Source: an uncultured Blautia sp.
Lineage (GTDB): Bacteria; Bacillota; Clostridia; Lachnospirales; Lachnospiraceae
Length of the DNA: 41,731 nucleotides
Reading direction: 5' to 3'
Assembly (NCBI GenBank): GCA_937893675.1
Contig: CALBGI010000050.1
Span: 1-41,731, forward strand
Both the position numbers and the translations under genes were made by a program. How positions within the stretch are numbered: the stretch's first letter is position 1; each line of letters begins with the position of its first letter. The notes beneath the pieces are model-generated. The model saw nothing but the letters and a program-made list of their open reading frames with translations. It was not told the origin of the DNA and searched no databases. This document shows positions 32,002-40,030 of this stretch, piece after piece.

Positions 32002-33114
32002 CTAATCATCCTCGCCCTCTTCGTCCGCCTCATATTCTTCTGTTTCAAAATCTTCCTCTTCCCAGGTATCCTGCCGGCTTTCCTCGGTCTCCTCCCATGT
32101 CTCCGGTTCTTCTATTTCTTCTGTTTCTTCGTACTCCGGTTCTTCTATGATTTCTGTCTCTTCCGTCTCCTCTTCCAGCGCTTCTGCAGGTTCCGGTACT
32201 TCCGTGGGCTCCGGCGCTTCCGTGGGCTCCGGCGCTTCCGTAGGCTCCGGCGCTTCCGTGGGTTCCGGCGCTTCCGTGGGCTCCGGCGCTTCCGTAAGCT
32301 CCGGTTTTTCCACCTCTTCTTCCGCTTCATATATTGTCCCGGTGTATTGTGCAAAATCTTCCAATTGTATTTCCGACTTTTTCAAATATGGTTCCAGCTG
32401 ATACACCGGCATTTCAGCAAGCTCTTCATAATCCAGATTCTCATTGGCATCCGTCAGTTTCTGCAAAAGCGCCGCCTTCCCAGGAGTCATGCCGTATTCC
32501 TGCGCCAGCTCCTTCTGCTCCTCGTCAACCTGCACCTCCTGGGCAAAAACAGCGCCGCTTCCAACCAAAGATTCCAAACATGTGTAAATTTCATCGGATA
32601 AGCGTGTTTTCAATTCTTCTGCCCGCTCGGAACGTTTACTGTCCACAGAAAGCAAAACCATATTTTTTGCCTCACTGAGATACCCATGCTTTACCATAGA
32701 GCCCAGTACTGCGTTTACTGCCACATCCAGATCTACATTTTCCAAATCCATATCTTCCAGGATGATATGTCCATCCCGGTTATCTGCCTCCGCTGAAATT
32801 ACCTTTTCTCTTCGGTTGATCTTCATCTCTACAGCAGGATTCACATCCAGATACACCGTTGCGTCCGTGCGGATCTGATGCATATAGACAAACAGAAAGC
32901 ACAGTACGCAGCAGGCTGCCACAACGGAAAGTGTCTTCATGATCCTTACACCGTGTCCGGAAGAACAGCCGGATGGCACCCCATCCAGATACCATTCATC
33001 CCCGACAGCTTTCTGTATCGGTTTCTCCCACAGCTTATCTGCCTCATGAAACGTCAGCTGCTCCAATCCATGTTTTAAATGTTTTTTCAAATAGGAGTCC
33101 GTTATTTTTTTCAT
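32002..33114 (-). CDS. RsgI-like anti-sigma membrane protein
   Basis: The 370-aa protein has a cytosolic N-terminus (1-58, with HEADKLWEKPIQKAVGDEWYL), one membrane helix (~61-79) and an external part. Directly outside lies a domain like that of RsgI anti-sigma-I factors: TVYLDVNPAVEMKINRREKV (core DVNPAVEMKIN, ~90-100) and NMVLLSV. The tail (~270-370) is very acidic, with TEAPEP repeats. It overlaps the ECF sigma gene by 4 bp (ATGA), so it is very likely its antagonist. The cytosolic domain is not the classical RsgI_N sequence, so the sigma-binding mode is inferred. Confidence 0.8.
   Translation of the reverse strand: MKKITDSYLKKHLKHGLEQLTFHEADKLWEKPIQKAVGDEWYLDGVPSGCSSGHGVRIMKTLSVVAACCVLCFLFVYMHQIRTDATVYLDVNPAVEMKINRREKVISAEADNRDGHIILEDMDLENVDLDVAVNAVLGSMVKHGYLSEAKNMVLLSVDSKRSERAEELKTRLSDEIYTCLESLVGSGAVFAQEVQVDEEQKELAQEYGMTPGKAALLQKLTDANENLDYEELAEMPVYQLEPYLKKSEIQLEDFAQYTGTIYEAEEEVEKPELTEAPEPTEAPEPTEAPEPTEAPEPTEAPEPTEVPEPAEALEEETEETEIIEEPEYEETEEIEEPETWEETEESRQDTWEEEDFETEEYEADEEGEDD
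32189..32305. repeat. 18-bp in-frame tandem repeat in the anti-sigma gene
   Basis: About six units of 18 bp (GGCTCCGGCGCTTCCGTG on the plus strand) encode TEAPEP. Third-position changes make edge units distinct, and unit loss or gain keeps the frame. The repeat lies in the extracellular tail. Confidence 0.88.
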
Positions 33115-33686
33115 TCTATCCCCTCCAACTGCCTGCGCAGCTTTTTTAGACCTCTATTATATTTTGACAGAACCGTAGACAGCGGTATCTGTAAGAGTTC
33201 ACTGATTTCCCGATTTTTAAGTCCGGATACTGCGTGAAGCACAATAATCTGGCATTCTTCCCTGGATAAAACCTGAAATGCCGCCTCCAGAACCATTCTG
33301 TCTTCCCGGTCTTCAATCTGACTGCAGGAAAAGCCTTCCTTTATTTCTTCCAGCGGAATCACCGAATCATGCTTTTTCTTCCGGAATTTCATCAGACAGA
33401 TGTTGCGCGCAATGGTAAAAATCCACGCCATAGGTTTCCCCATTGGCTGATACAGATGTGCGGCACAGCGAATCTTCAGAAACGTTTCCTGCATGGCATC
33501 TTTGGCATCCTCTGTATTGCAAAGCAAAGAAAGCGCATAGGAAAAAACTGCGTTTGAAGTCAATTCATACAACTGACAAAATGCCGCTTTCTCTCCTGCT
33601 GCAATCTTATAAAACAGTGTCTCATCAATTGCAATTGTTTCCCTTTCCCGCGGTTCCCCACAGACCACAGCCGCAAATACCAGCAT
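33111..33686 (-). CDS. ECF-type sigma-70 factor
   Basis: The 191-aa protein has sigma region 2 (~28-95: AFCQLYELTSNAVFSYALSLL, DAKDAMQETFLKI, AWIFTIARNICLM with core WIFTIARN) and region 4 (~128-185: LSREECQIIVLHAVSGLKNREISELL with core GLKNREISELL, then STVLSKYNRGLKKLR). This is the extracytoplasmic-function layout without region 3. It should direct RNA polymerase to stress or envelope promoters. Overlap with the RsgI-like gene by ATGA implies a cotranslated sigma/anti-sigma pair. Confidence 0.92.
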   Translation of the reverse strand: MLVFAAVVCGEPRERETIAIDETLFYKIAAGEKAAFCQLYELTSNAVFSYALSLLCNTEDAKDAMQETFLKIRCAAHLYQPMGKPMAWIFTIARNICLMKFRKKKHDSVIPLEEIKEGFSCSQIEDREDRMVLEAAFQVLSREECQIIVLHAVSGLKNREISELLQIPLSTVLSKYNRGLKKLRRQLEGIE

Positions 33687-33747
33687 TTTTCCTTCTCCTC
33701 ATCCCAATATGTATTTCCAGAACAGACCGCTCCTGTCGCTTGCTCTT

Positions 33748-33777
33748 ATTATAGTTCATTCTTTTCTCGCTGGACAA
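33748..33777 (-). promoter_or_regulatory. Candidate promoter of the sigma/anti-sigma pair
   Basis: On the minus strand TTGTCC (33772-33777), 18 bp and TATAAT (33748-33753) lie at the 3' end of the DUF4956 gene and 62 bp before the sigma start. Confidence 0.4.
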
Positions 33778-34423
33778 GTCCCAAAATAATAGTTAAATTT
33801 CCGTTTCTGCACCGCAGCTCATCCATAAATTCTTTTTCCTTTTCCAGGCTTCTCAGTTCCACACGGTAGGACAGCTCATACATGGTCCCCATATTCGTTG
33901 TCTTCACACGTTCCAGACGGGTCTGCTTTGTATAAGCCTGAAACAGATCATCAAATATCCCGTTATAGTTCATATTTTCCGGTATCGTGATACGAAGCTC
34001 ACGTTCTCTGGAATTGTCACTGTCAAAATGCAGTTTTTCCAAAACCAGAAGCATCATCCCAATGACCAGCGTAAGCAACACTGCCAGGGACAAAAAGCCC
34101 ATACCTGCTGCCAGCCCCACAGCCATGGCAAAGAAAATAAAACCGATTTCTCGGGCCGTACCGGGGGCACTGCGAAAGCGCACCAGACCAAAAGCGCCCA
34201 AAACCGCTACCGAAGTCCCCAGATTCCCATTCACGATCATAATGACCACCGACACAAGAAGCGGCAGGATCGCCAGAATGACCGCAAAACTGCCCAGATG
34301 TACGGAAGAGCCCGAACGTTTATAGAGAAGCGCAATCATAAGACCAAGTATCGCCGCTGTCGCCATGGCTGCTGCCACCGATTCCGCATAAAATGTTCCT
34401 GCATGAAAAATACTGTTTAACAT
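33749..34423 (-). CDS. DUF4956 membrane protein
   Basis: The 224-aa protein has four membrane helices in its first ~125 residues, with GNLGTSVAVLGAFGLVRFRSAPGTAREIGFIFFAMAVGLA (core FGLVRFRSAPGTA, ~78-90) as the conserved segment. A cytosolic ferredoxin-like domain (~135-224) follows, with LRITIPENMNY and YELSYRVELRS. DUF4956 proteins commonly sit beside VTC-domain genes, as here (7-bp overlap). A function with polyphosphate or other polymers is inferred from that context only. Confidence 0.85.
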   Translation of the reverse strand: MLNSIFHAGTFYAESVAAAMATAAILGLMIALLYKRSGSSVHLGSFAVILAILPLLVSVVIMIVNGNLGTSVAVLGAFGLVRFRSAPGTAREIGFIFFAMAVGLAAGMGFLSLAVLLTLVIGMMLLVLEKLHFDSDNSRERELRITIPENMNYNGIFDDLFQAYTKQTRLERVKTTNMGTMYELSYRVELRSLEKEKEFMDELRCRNGNLTIILGLVQREKNEL

Positions 34424-35172
34424 ACCTGTTTCCTCCTTATCGCATCCCAGTTTTCATTTCTGTGAACCATCATTTCCTCAAAATGAAACGCTCCGTGCTC
34501 CTTTTTATAAACATTTCCATACTTGGAAAAGGAAATCGGATAAATACACAAATCTGACAGAATTTCCGTAAACCAAAGCGGCGCCGCGCCCATCACCTTA
34601 CTCTCCATAAGGTAATATCCCTTCGGCAAAAGCGGTTCGCCAAAGTCTCCGTTTTCCAGTCCCATAAACTGCCGCCGGCTTCGAATATTCTGATCAAAGG
34701 TCACCCGAAAGTCCTTATCCTCTCCGCCAAAAAGGGCGATGCGGTCATACGCCAGATAAAGCCCTCTTTCCAGCGGGTACCTTTTCAGAAAAAAATCAAT
34801 TTCCCGTAAAATCTGGCTGTCTGCAGCCGGCCGGATTCCCTGTTCCACATAATCGTAGGCTTCCTGAAGTGTCAGCTGGATTCTTCGTTTATTTACAACT
34901 TTTTTATATTTTTTCTTGATCTCAAGAAACACCGCAGACCCCAGTTCCGGAATTCCGTAGCTGCGAAGACGCAGTTTTTCTTTGTACTGCGGTTTTTCAA
35001 TTGAGCGCCGTATCAGGCTGGAATCCGGTGTATCATAGTAAATATTGCAGATTGTGTGAAGTCCGTAAGCATCCTCCTGCATATAAGCCGACAGCCGCTG
35101 CCTTAATTCACAGTATACGTTTTCCGGCATCAAATACTTTTTTTCATAGCGGTTAAAAACTGTCTGTGCCAC
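34417..35172 (-). CDS. VTC-domain polyphosphate polymerase-like protein
   Basis: This 251-aa protein matches the VTC tunnel domain of yeast Vtc4-type polyphosphate polymerases. Visible basic and acidic tunnel residues are NRYEKKYLM (~6-14), ICNIYYDTPD, YKEKLRLRSYG, FLEIKKKYKKVVNKRR (core LEIKKKY), LAYDRIALF, RVTFDQNIRSR and ESKVMGAAP. The likely start is GTG at 35172 preceded by AGGAGGG; longer frames overlap the upstream MBL gene. It overlaps DUF4956 by 7 bp. The spore-coat kinase CotH often found with this pair is absent here. Confidence 0.88.
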   Translation of the reverse strand: MAQTVFNRYEKKYLMPENVYCELRQRLSAYMQEDAYGLHTICNIYYDTPDSSLIRRSIEKPQYKEKLRLRSYGIPELGSAVFLEIKKKYKKVVNKRRIQLTLQEAYDYVEQGIRPAADSQILREIDFFLKRYPLERGLYLAYDRIALFGGEDKDFRVTFDQNIRSRRQFMGLENGDFGEPLLPKGYYLMESKVMGAAPLWFTEILSDLCIYPISFSKYGNVYKKEHGAFHFEEMMVHRNENWDAIRRKQVC

Positions 35173-35182
35173 AAAATCCCTC

Positions 35183-36061
35183 CTATCGTTCCAGCTCCTG
35201 CCGAATCTCCAGATGATTTCCATCACTGATCACCGTCACATTTCCATCTTTCGTTTCAAAGGTCTCAATCCCTCTTGCGCGAAGAAGCTCCAGCGTTTTG
35301 GCGTCTGCCGGATTCTTTCCGGAGGAACAGATGACCGCATATTTTGGGGAAACCGCATCTGCCAGTTTCTTCAGCGCAGTGTTATAAACTCCGTGATGCG
35401 GCACCTTTAAAAAATCACACGCTTCCACATTTTCCTCAGACAGCCACTGGTGAAGCCTCTGTTTTTCCGCATCTCCGGTGAACAAAAGCCGATTGTCTCC
35501 GTGAACGATGGTTGTGATCAAAGAAAAGTTATTGTCCTGTTCCACAACATTTTCCGCTGCTTCGTAGGATTCCGGCGGCTCTGTCTTCACAAGCGCTTCG
35601 CCAAACTGCATTTCTATCGGCTCTGTCAGCCTTTGCGGCTGTATCCCTTTTTTCTCCAGAGCATGCATAAAATCCAGATATTCCGTGTGGATTCCCTCGT
35701 AATCCGGCAGCAGCACCTCGCCGATCTCCATCTCTTCCACCAGTGTGTCCGCTCCCCCCACATGATCTTTGTCAAAATGCGTGATCACCAGAACATCCAC
35801 ATAGGAGATCCCCTGGTTCTGCAGAAATGCCACCAGCTCTTCTCCGTCCTCTTCTTCTCCGGCGTCAATCACCATGGTTTTGTTTCCCGTCTGCACCGCA
35901 ATGGCATCTGCCTTTCCTACTTTCAAAAGTGTCACCTTCAATGGTTCCCCGCGCACACTGCTTCCTGCGCAGGAGTATCTTGCATCTGTCCAAATCCACA
36001 GTCCCACTGCCACGACCAAAAACAAAATCACCATTCCCGTTACTTTTCGATCTTCATTCAT
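35183..36061 (-). CDS. Membrane-anchored metallo-beta-lactamase-fold hydrolase (ComEC-C-like)
   Basis: The 292-aa protein has an N-terminal membrane anchor (~9-25) and an MBL domain outside or at the membrane. THFDKDHVGG (near residue 95) is the HxxxDH metal motif. LFTGDAEKQ and KVPHHGVYN supply further metal ligands. The fold is that of the C-terminal domain of ComEC/Rec2 competence proteins, often seen alone in Firmicutes. Substrate unknown; a nuclease or phosphodiesterase is possible. It ends 10 bp before the VTC gene and is probably cotranscribed with it. Confidence 0.87.
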   Translation of the reverse strand: MNEDRKVTGMVILFLVVAVGLWIWTDARYSCAGSSVRGEPLKVTLLKVGKADAIAVQTGNKTMVIDAGEEEDGEELVAFLQNQGISYVDVLVITHFDKDHVGGADTLVEEMEIGEVLLPDYEGIHTEYLDFMHALEKKGIQPQRLTEPIEMQFGEALVKTEPPESYEAAENVVEQDNNFSLITTIVHGDNRLLFTGDAEKQRLHQWLSEENVEACDFLKVPHHGVYNTALKKLADAVSPKYAVICSSGKNPADAKTLELLRARGIETFETKDGNVTVISDGNHLEIRQELER

Positions 36062-36148
36062 GAAAGCACCTCCTTCATTTCTTTCCTTTTATAAGTACAA
36101 TGAAGAAGGCCTGTGTTTTATTGCACCCGAACAAAATTTTTTTAACGC

Positions 36149-36179
36149 AAAAAAAGCACCCTGATCTCTCAGAGTGCTT
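36149..36179 (-). terminator. Terminator after tRNA-Arg
   Basis: On the minus strand AAGCACTCTGA pairs with TCAGGGTGCTT (one mismatch), loop GAGA, then a T-run. It lies 11 nt past the 3' end of the tRNA gene. Confidence 0.88.
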
Positions 36180-36189
36180 CTCTTATAAG

Positions 36190-36263
36190 CGTGCGTTAGA
36201 GGATTCGAACCCCCGACCTTTTGGTCCGTAGCCAAACGCTCTATCCAGCTGAGCTAAACGCAC
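36190..36263 (-). tRNA. tRNA-Arg (anticodon ACG)
   Basis: A full cloverleaf can be drawn on the minus strand: acceptor GTGCGTT/AACGCAC, D-arm GCTC...GAGC, anticodon stem TTTGG/CCAAA with loop CTACGGA (anticodon ACG), and T-arm with TTCGAAT loop. The discriminator base is G and CCA is not encoded. The A of ACG is normally edited to inosine by TadA, so it reads CGU, CGC and CGA. Confidence 0.96.
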
Positions 36264-36294
36264 ATCCTTGCGAATCACCTTCGCAACAATGTGT

Positions 36295-36323
36295 ATTCTA
36301 CTCTATAAACCTGCATTTGTCAA
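36295..36323 (-). promoter_or_regulatory. Sigma-A promoter of tRNA-Arg
   Basis: On the minus strand TTGACA (36318-36323), 17 bp and TAGAAT (36295-36300). A perfect 7-bp hairpin TTGCGAA/TTCGCAA (36268-36286) lies between promoter and tRNA. Confidence 0.85.
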
Positions 36324-36396
36324 TAGGTAATTTCCGTTTTTTTTAAAAAACCGCATTTTTTTTATCGGGGTTCTGTATCCGGAGTGTCTGTACCTT

Positions 36397-37788
36397 CTAT
36401 GCTTCCAGCAAAAAGGCCTTGTACCCTTTCTTGGCCTCATAAATATCCGCCTTGCTTGTAACCTCCCAGGGAGCATGCATACTCAAAACCGCAACGCCGC
36501 TGTCAATGACCTCCATGCCATAGAGAGCCGCAATATACGCGATGGTTCCGCCTCCGCCAATGTCTACTTTGCCAAGCTCCGCTGTCTGAAAAGCCACCTC
36601 ATGGCTGTCAAAAATGTCTCTCACCCTCGCCACATATTCTGCATTTGCATCGTTGGATCCGGATTTTCCTCTGGCTCCCGTAAACTTGTTGATCACAATA
36701 CCTCTTCCCAGATATGCAGTATTTTTCTTTTCAAAGGCATCTGCAAAAGCCGGGTCAAAGGCCGCGCTTACATCGGAAGAAAGCATACTGGAATTTTTCA
36801 GCGTTCTGCGCAGCGTAAGCTCTGAATAACGTCCCATTGCTTCCAGAAGCTCTGCCACCGTATTTTCAAAGAAACGGGACTGCATCCCGGTTGCACCCAC
36901 ACTTCCGATTTCTTCCTTGTCAACAAGCAGACAACAGCAGGTGCGCTCCGGAGCTTCCATTTCCAGCATTGCCAGCAGGGAAGTGTACGCACACACTCTG
37001 TCGTCCTGTCCATATGCCGCGATCATGCTGCGGTCCAGCCCGCATTCCCGCGCTTTGCCTGCCGGCACGATCTCAAGCTCCGCAGAAAGAAAATCCTCTT
37101 CTTCTATATCATATTTTTCTTTCAAAATCTTCAGGATATTTTCTTTTACTGCTTCCTTTTTCTTCTCATCCGGCAAATCTGCCAGCGGTCTGCTGCCGAT
37201 CAGGATATCCAGATTCTCACCTTCGATCACCTCTGCCGCTTTTTTCTGCATCTGTTTTCCAGCCAGATGAATCAGCAGATCCGTGATATATACAACCGGG
37301 TCATCCTCTTGTTCGCCAACGGTGATATCCACGCTGCTTCCGTCCTTGCGCACAACGACTCCATGTATGGCAAGCGGAAGGGCAACCCACTGGTATTTCT
37401 TCACGCCTCCGTAATAATGTGTGTCGAGATAGGCCAAGTCCGCATCCTCATAGAGGGGATTCTGCTTGATATCCAGTCTCGGAGAATCGATATGCGCTCC
37501 CAGAATATTCATCCCGTTCTCGATCTGTTCTTCTCCAATGTGAAAAAGAGCAACTACCTTTTTCATTCCAACGGCATATACCCGCTGACCTGCCTCAACC
37601 TTTTCTCCCTTCGCAAGGATTTCCTCCAGGTTCCGGTAGCCAAAAGCCTCTGCCTCTTTCACGATCTGGGTGACACATTCTCTTTCTGTCTTTCCTGCAT
37701 CAAGAAAATGACGGTACTTGCGCACCACCTCTTCCATTTCTTTTTCTTCCGCTTCTGTATAGGAAAGCCATGCATTTCTTCGTTCCAT
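36397..37788 (-). CDS. M18 family aminopeptidase
   Basis: The 463-aa enzyme is a dinuclear zinc exopeptidase. GAHIDSPRLD (near residue 97) provides the first metal ligand and catalytic Asp. DKEEIGSVGATGM (~268-280) holds the catalytic and metal-binding Glu pair. SSDVSAAFDP and the C-terminal SMHAPWEVTSKADIYE (core SMHAPWE) hold the remaining ligands. M18 enzymes form large cytosolic dodecamers that trim N-terminal residues, often acidic ones. It is monocistronic, downstream of and divergent from the ABC-class ATPase gene. Confidence 0.93.
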   Translation of the reverse strand: MERRNAWLSYTEAEEKEMEEVVRKYRHFLDAGKTERECVTQIVKEAEAFGYRNLEEILAKGEKVEAGQRVYAVGMKKVVALFHIGEEQIENGMNILGAHIDSPRLDIKQNPLYEDADLAYLDTHYYGGVKKYQWVALPLAIHGVVVRKDGSSVDITVGEQEDDPVVYITDLLIHLAGKQMQKKAAEVIEGENLDILIGSRPLADLPDEKKKEAVKENILKILKEKYDIEEEDFLSAELEIVPAGKARECGLDRSMIAAYGQDDRVCAYTSLLAMLEMEAPERTCCCLLVDKEEIGSVGATGMQSRFFENTVAELLEAMGRYSELTLRRTLKNSSMLSSDVSAAFDPAFADAFEKKNTAYLGRGIVINKFTGARGKSGSNDANAEYVARVRDIFDSHEVAFQTAELGKVDIGGGGTIAYIAALYGMEVIDSGVAVLSMHAPWEVTSKADIYEAKKGYKAFLLEA

Positions 37789-37908
37789 TTTTTGTCCGCC
37801 TTTCCGAAGTTTCCTTCATATTATTACCATTCTCCCACATATTATAGAGCAATTTCCCCGAATTTTCCACATGTATTCAAAAGTGCAGCTTGTTTTCTTG
37901 TGGAAAGC

Positions 37909-37937
37909 TGGACAAGATGCGCCAAATTCTCTATTAT
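37909..37937 (+). promoter_or_regulatory. Promoter of the ABC-class ATPase gene
   Basis: TGGACA (37909-37914), exactly 17 bp, then TATTAT (37932-37937). The -10 box is inside the small inverted repeat TCTCT-ATTATT-AGAGA. Confidence 0.6.
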
Positions 37938-37949
37938 TAGAGAGGACCC

Positions 37950-37972
37950 GCTGTGAAGGCACAGCATTTTTT
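37950..37972 (+). terminator. Terminator-like hairpin in the ATPase gene leader
   Basis: GCTGTG-AAGG-CACAGC is followed by ATTTTTTC, the form of an intrinsic terminator. It begins within the first few nucleotides of the predicted transcript and lies 50 bp upstream of the start codon. It may attenuate expression. Confidence 0.5.
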
Positions 37973-38021
37973 CAGTCCATAATGATTCCTATTTTTCAAT
38001 TATCATGTCAGGAGGTATTCT

Positions 38022-39740
38022 ATGCAGTCATCCAGCCAGTTAAGAGAGCTGCTCTCTTCCGTTCACCGCAAGAGCTATCCGGCGTACAAGTCTCTGAAGG
38101 GACTCTACCAGTTCGGCTTCTATACGTTGTCCATAGACCATGTTCAGGGAGACCCCTTTGCTTCCCCGTCTCATGTGAGCATCTTTGTCTCCCACAAAAA
38201 CGCCGGCTTTCCTGCCGATTATTATAAGGATGCGCTTACCAGAACGGCTCTTGCCGATTATCTCACGCGCCAGTTTGAAAGCCAGATAAACCGCTATGCT
38301 TTCCGGGCAAAAGGCTCCGGAAAAAGCGGGCTGATCTCCGTTTCCCACTGCTGCCAGGAAATTCTGCCGCGCACTGCCTGCCAGATTACAGAGCAGGGCA
38401 TCACCGCCAGATTTTTTGTAGGTTTTCCCGCCAACGGACGCACCATCAACGCCACAGAGCTGGAAAAAATCCTTTTTGACTTTCTTCCGACTTGTGTCCA
38501 AAAATCCTTTTCCTACAAGTTGCAAAATGCCGTACAACTTGAAAACGCCATTTTTCTGGCAGAGGATCAGGAATATATCCGTCAGGAACTTTCCAGACAA
38601 AAGCTTGTGGCCTTTGTCGCTGACGGCGCTGTGCTTCCCCGGGAAAGCGGGATTTCTTCCCGCCCCATGAAAAACGCAGTTCCCTTCTCCTCTCCAAACT
38701 CCCTGCGCGTCACCATGACGCTTCCCCATAAAGGCCAAATCACCGGAATGGGAATCCCGCAGGGCATCACCCTCATTGTGGGCGGCGGATATCACGGAAA
38801 ATCTACGCTTCTCCAGGCTCTGGAGCTGGGAGTGTACAACCATATCGCCGGAGACGGACGCGAATATATCATCACGGACAGCTCTGCTTTAAAGCTCCGC
38901 TCCGAGGACGGACGCTTTATTAAGGATGTAGATATTTCTCTGTTTATCAACGATCTGCCGAACCAAAAAGACACTCGCTGCTTTTCCACGGAGGATGCCA
39001 GCGGAAGCACCTCCCAGGCTGCTGGGATCATCGAGGGTATGGAGGCCAAAAGCTGCCTGTTCCTCCTGGATGAGGATACGTCAGCCACCAATTTTATGGT
39101 GCGGGACAGTTTTATGCAGAAGGTCATCCGTCGTGAAAAAGAGCCTATTACACCCTTCCTGGAACGAGCCCGCGACTTGTATGCACAGGCAGGTATTTCT
39201 ACCATCCTCGTAGCCGGAAGCTCCGGCGCATTCTTCCATATTGCAGACACGATTCTGCAGATGGACTGTTACAGGACGCTTGATATCACTGCACAGACAA
39301 AGGCTCTCTGCGCAGACTATCCGCTGTCTGCCCAGGCTCCTTCCCCTTTCCATATGCCCATGCAGCACCGGATCATGACTGGACCTGCCCCGACGTTTTC
39401 CCATCGGGGACATCCTGACAAGGATACAAGAGATTTCTTAAAAACCAAGCTTCACGGGAAAGACTGCTTCTCCATAGGAAAGCAGGATGTAGATTTGAGA
39501 TATCTGGAACAGCTCATTGACGGCGAGCAGACCGCTTCTCTTGCCCTTCTTCTGAAATATGCCATAGAGCATCTCATTGACGGAAAAAGAACTGTTTCAG
39601 ATATATGTAATTTACTTGTCCAAAAACTGGAGACCGGAGGGCTGTCCGCTTTTTCCGAAAACAAAAGCCTTCCCTGCGGCTATGCAGTTCCCCGTATCCA
39701 GGAAATTTATTCCTGCTTTAACCGTTTCCGCAGAAGGTAA
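38022..39740 (+). CDS. ABC-class ATPase domain protein (COG3044-like)
   Basis: The 572-aa cytosolic protein belongs to the predicted ATPases of the ABC class. The N-terminal part (~1-230) has LLSSVHRKSYPAYKSLKG and HVQGDPFASPS. The ATPase core has Walker A GGGYHGKST (254-262), the signature-like EDASGSTSQAA (~325-335), Walker B CLFLLDEDTSATNFM (~345-359) and an H/switch region AGSSGAFFHIAD. No transmembrane partner is near, so it is not a transporter. Its role is not known to me; RNA-related work is suggested for distant relatives. AGGAGG precedes the ATG. Confidence 0.87.
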   Translation: MQSSSQLRELLSSVHRKSYPAYKSLKGLYQFGFYTLSIDHVQGDPFASPSHVSIFVSHKNAGFPADYYKDALTRTALADYLTRQFESQINRYAFRAKGSGKSGLISVSHCCQEILPRTACQITEQGITARFFVGFPANGRTINATELEKILFDFLPTCVQKSFSYKLQNAVQLENAIFLAEDQEYIRQELSRQKLVAFVADGAVLPRESGISSRPMKNAVPFSSPNSLRVTMTLPHKGQITGMGIPQGITLIVGGGYHGKSTLLQALELGVYNHIAGDGREYIITDSSALKLRSEDGRFIKDVDISLFINDLPNQKDTRCFSTEDASGSTSQAAGIIEGMEAKSCLFLLDEDTSATNFMVRDSFMQKVIRREKEPITPFLERARDLYAQAGISTILVAGSSGAFFHIADTILQMDCYRTLDITAQTKALCADYPLSAQAPSPFHMPMQHRIMTGPAPTFSHRGHPDKDTRDFLKTKLHGKDCFSIGKQDVDLRYLEQLIDGEQTASLALLLKYAIEHLIDGKRTVSDICNLLVQKLETGGLSAFSENKSLPCGYAVPRIQEIYSCFNRFRRR

Positions 39741-39775
39741 CTCTTTTTCATCAAAAAACGATCAGCAGGATCCAC

Positions 39776-39818
39776 GCAGCGCCGGTATACAGAAGAATGC
39801 TCTGCATACCGGCGCTGC
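39776..39818. repeat. Perfect 13-bp hairpin in convergent intergenic region
   Basis: GCAGCGCCGGTAT (39776-39788) pairs with ATACCGGCGCTGC (39806-39818), and CAGA pairs with TCTG inside. No T-run follows. It lies past the ATPase stop. Confidence 0.6.
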
Positions 39819-39842
39819 CTCACTGTCCATATCATAGAAAGG

Positions 39843-39885
39843 AAATTGCCGCTCCTCCTGCGTTCTTGCAGGCGAGCGGCAATTT
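39843..39885. terminator. Long hairpin, probable shared terminator
   Basis: AAATTGCCGCTC (39843-39854) pairs with GAGCGGCAATTT (39874-39885). An inner CCTGC/GCAGG stem extends it. A/T ends on both sides suggest it works for the convergent ATPase and phosphatase genes, but the U-run is short. Beyond it, 39886-40030 is AT-rich with no other feature seen. Confidence 0.5.
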
Positions 39886-40030
39886 GATTTACATATTTAG
39901 GGAAAGGAAAGAGTTTATCTCAAAAGCATGTTTACTTTTAAGATGTATTTATCATACAACACAAATGTGAGAGAACTTTGTCCTATTTCTAATAATTCTA
40001 TAAAATTTCTTAAAAAGATATAACTATTTC

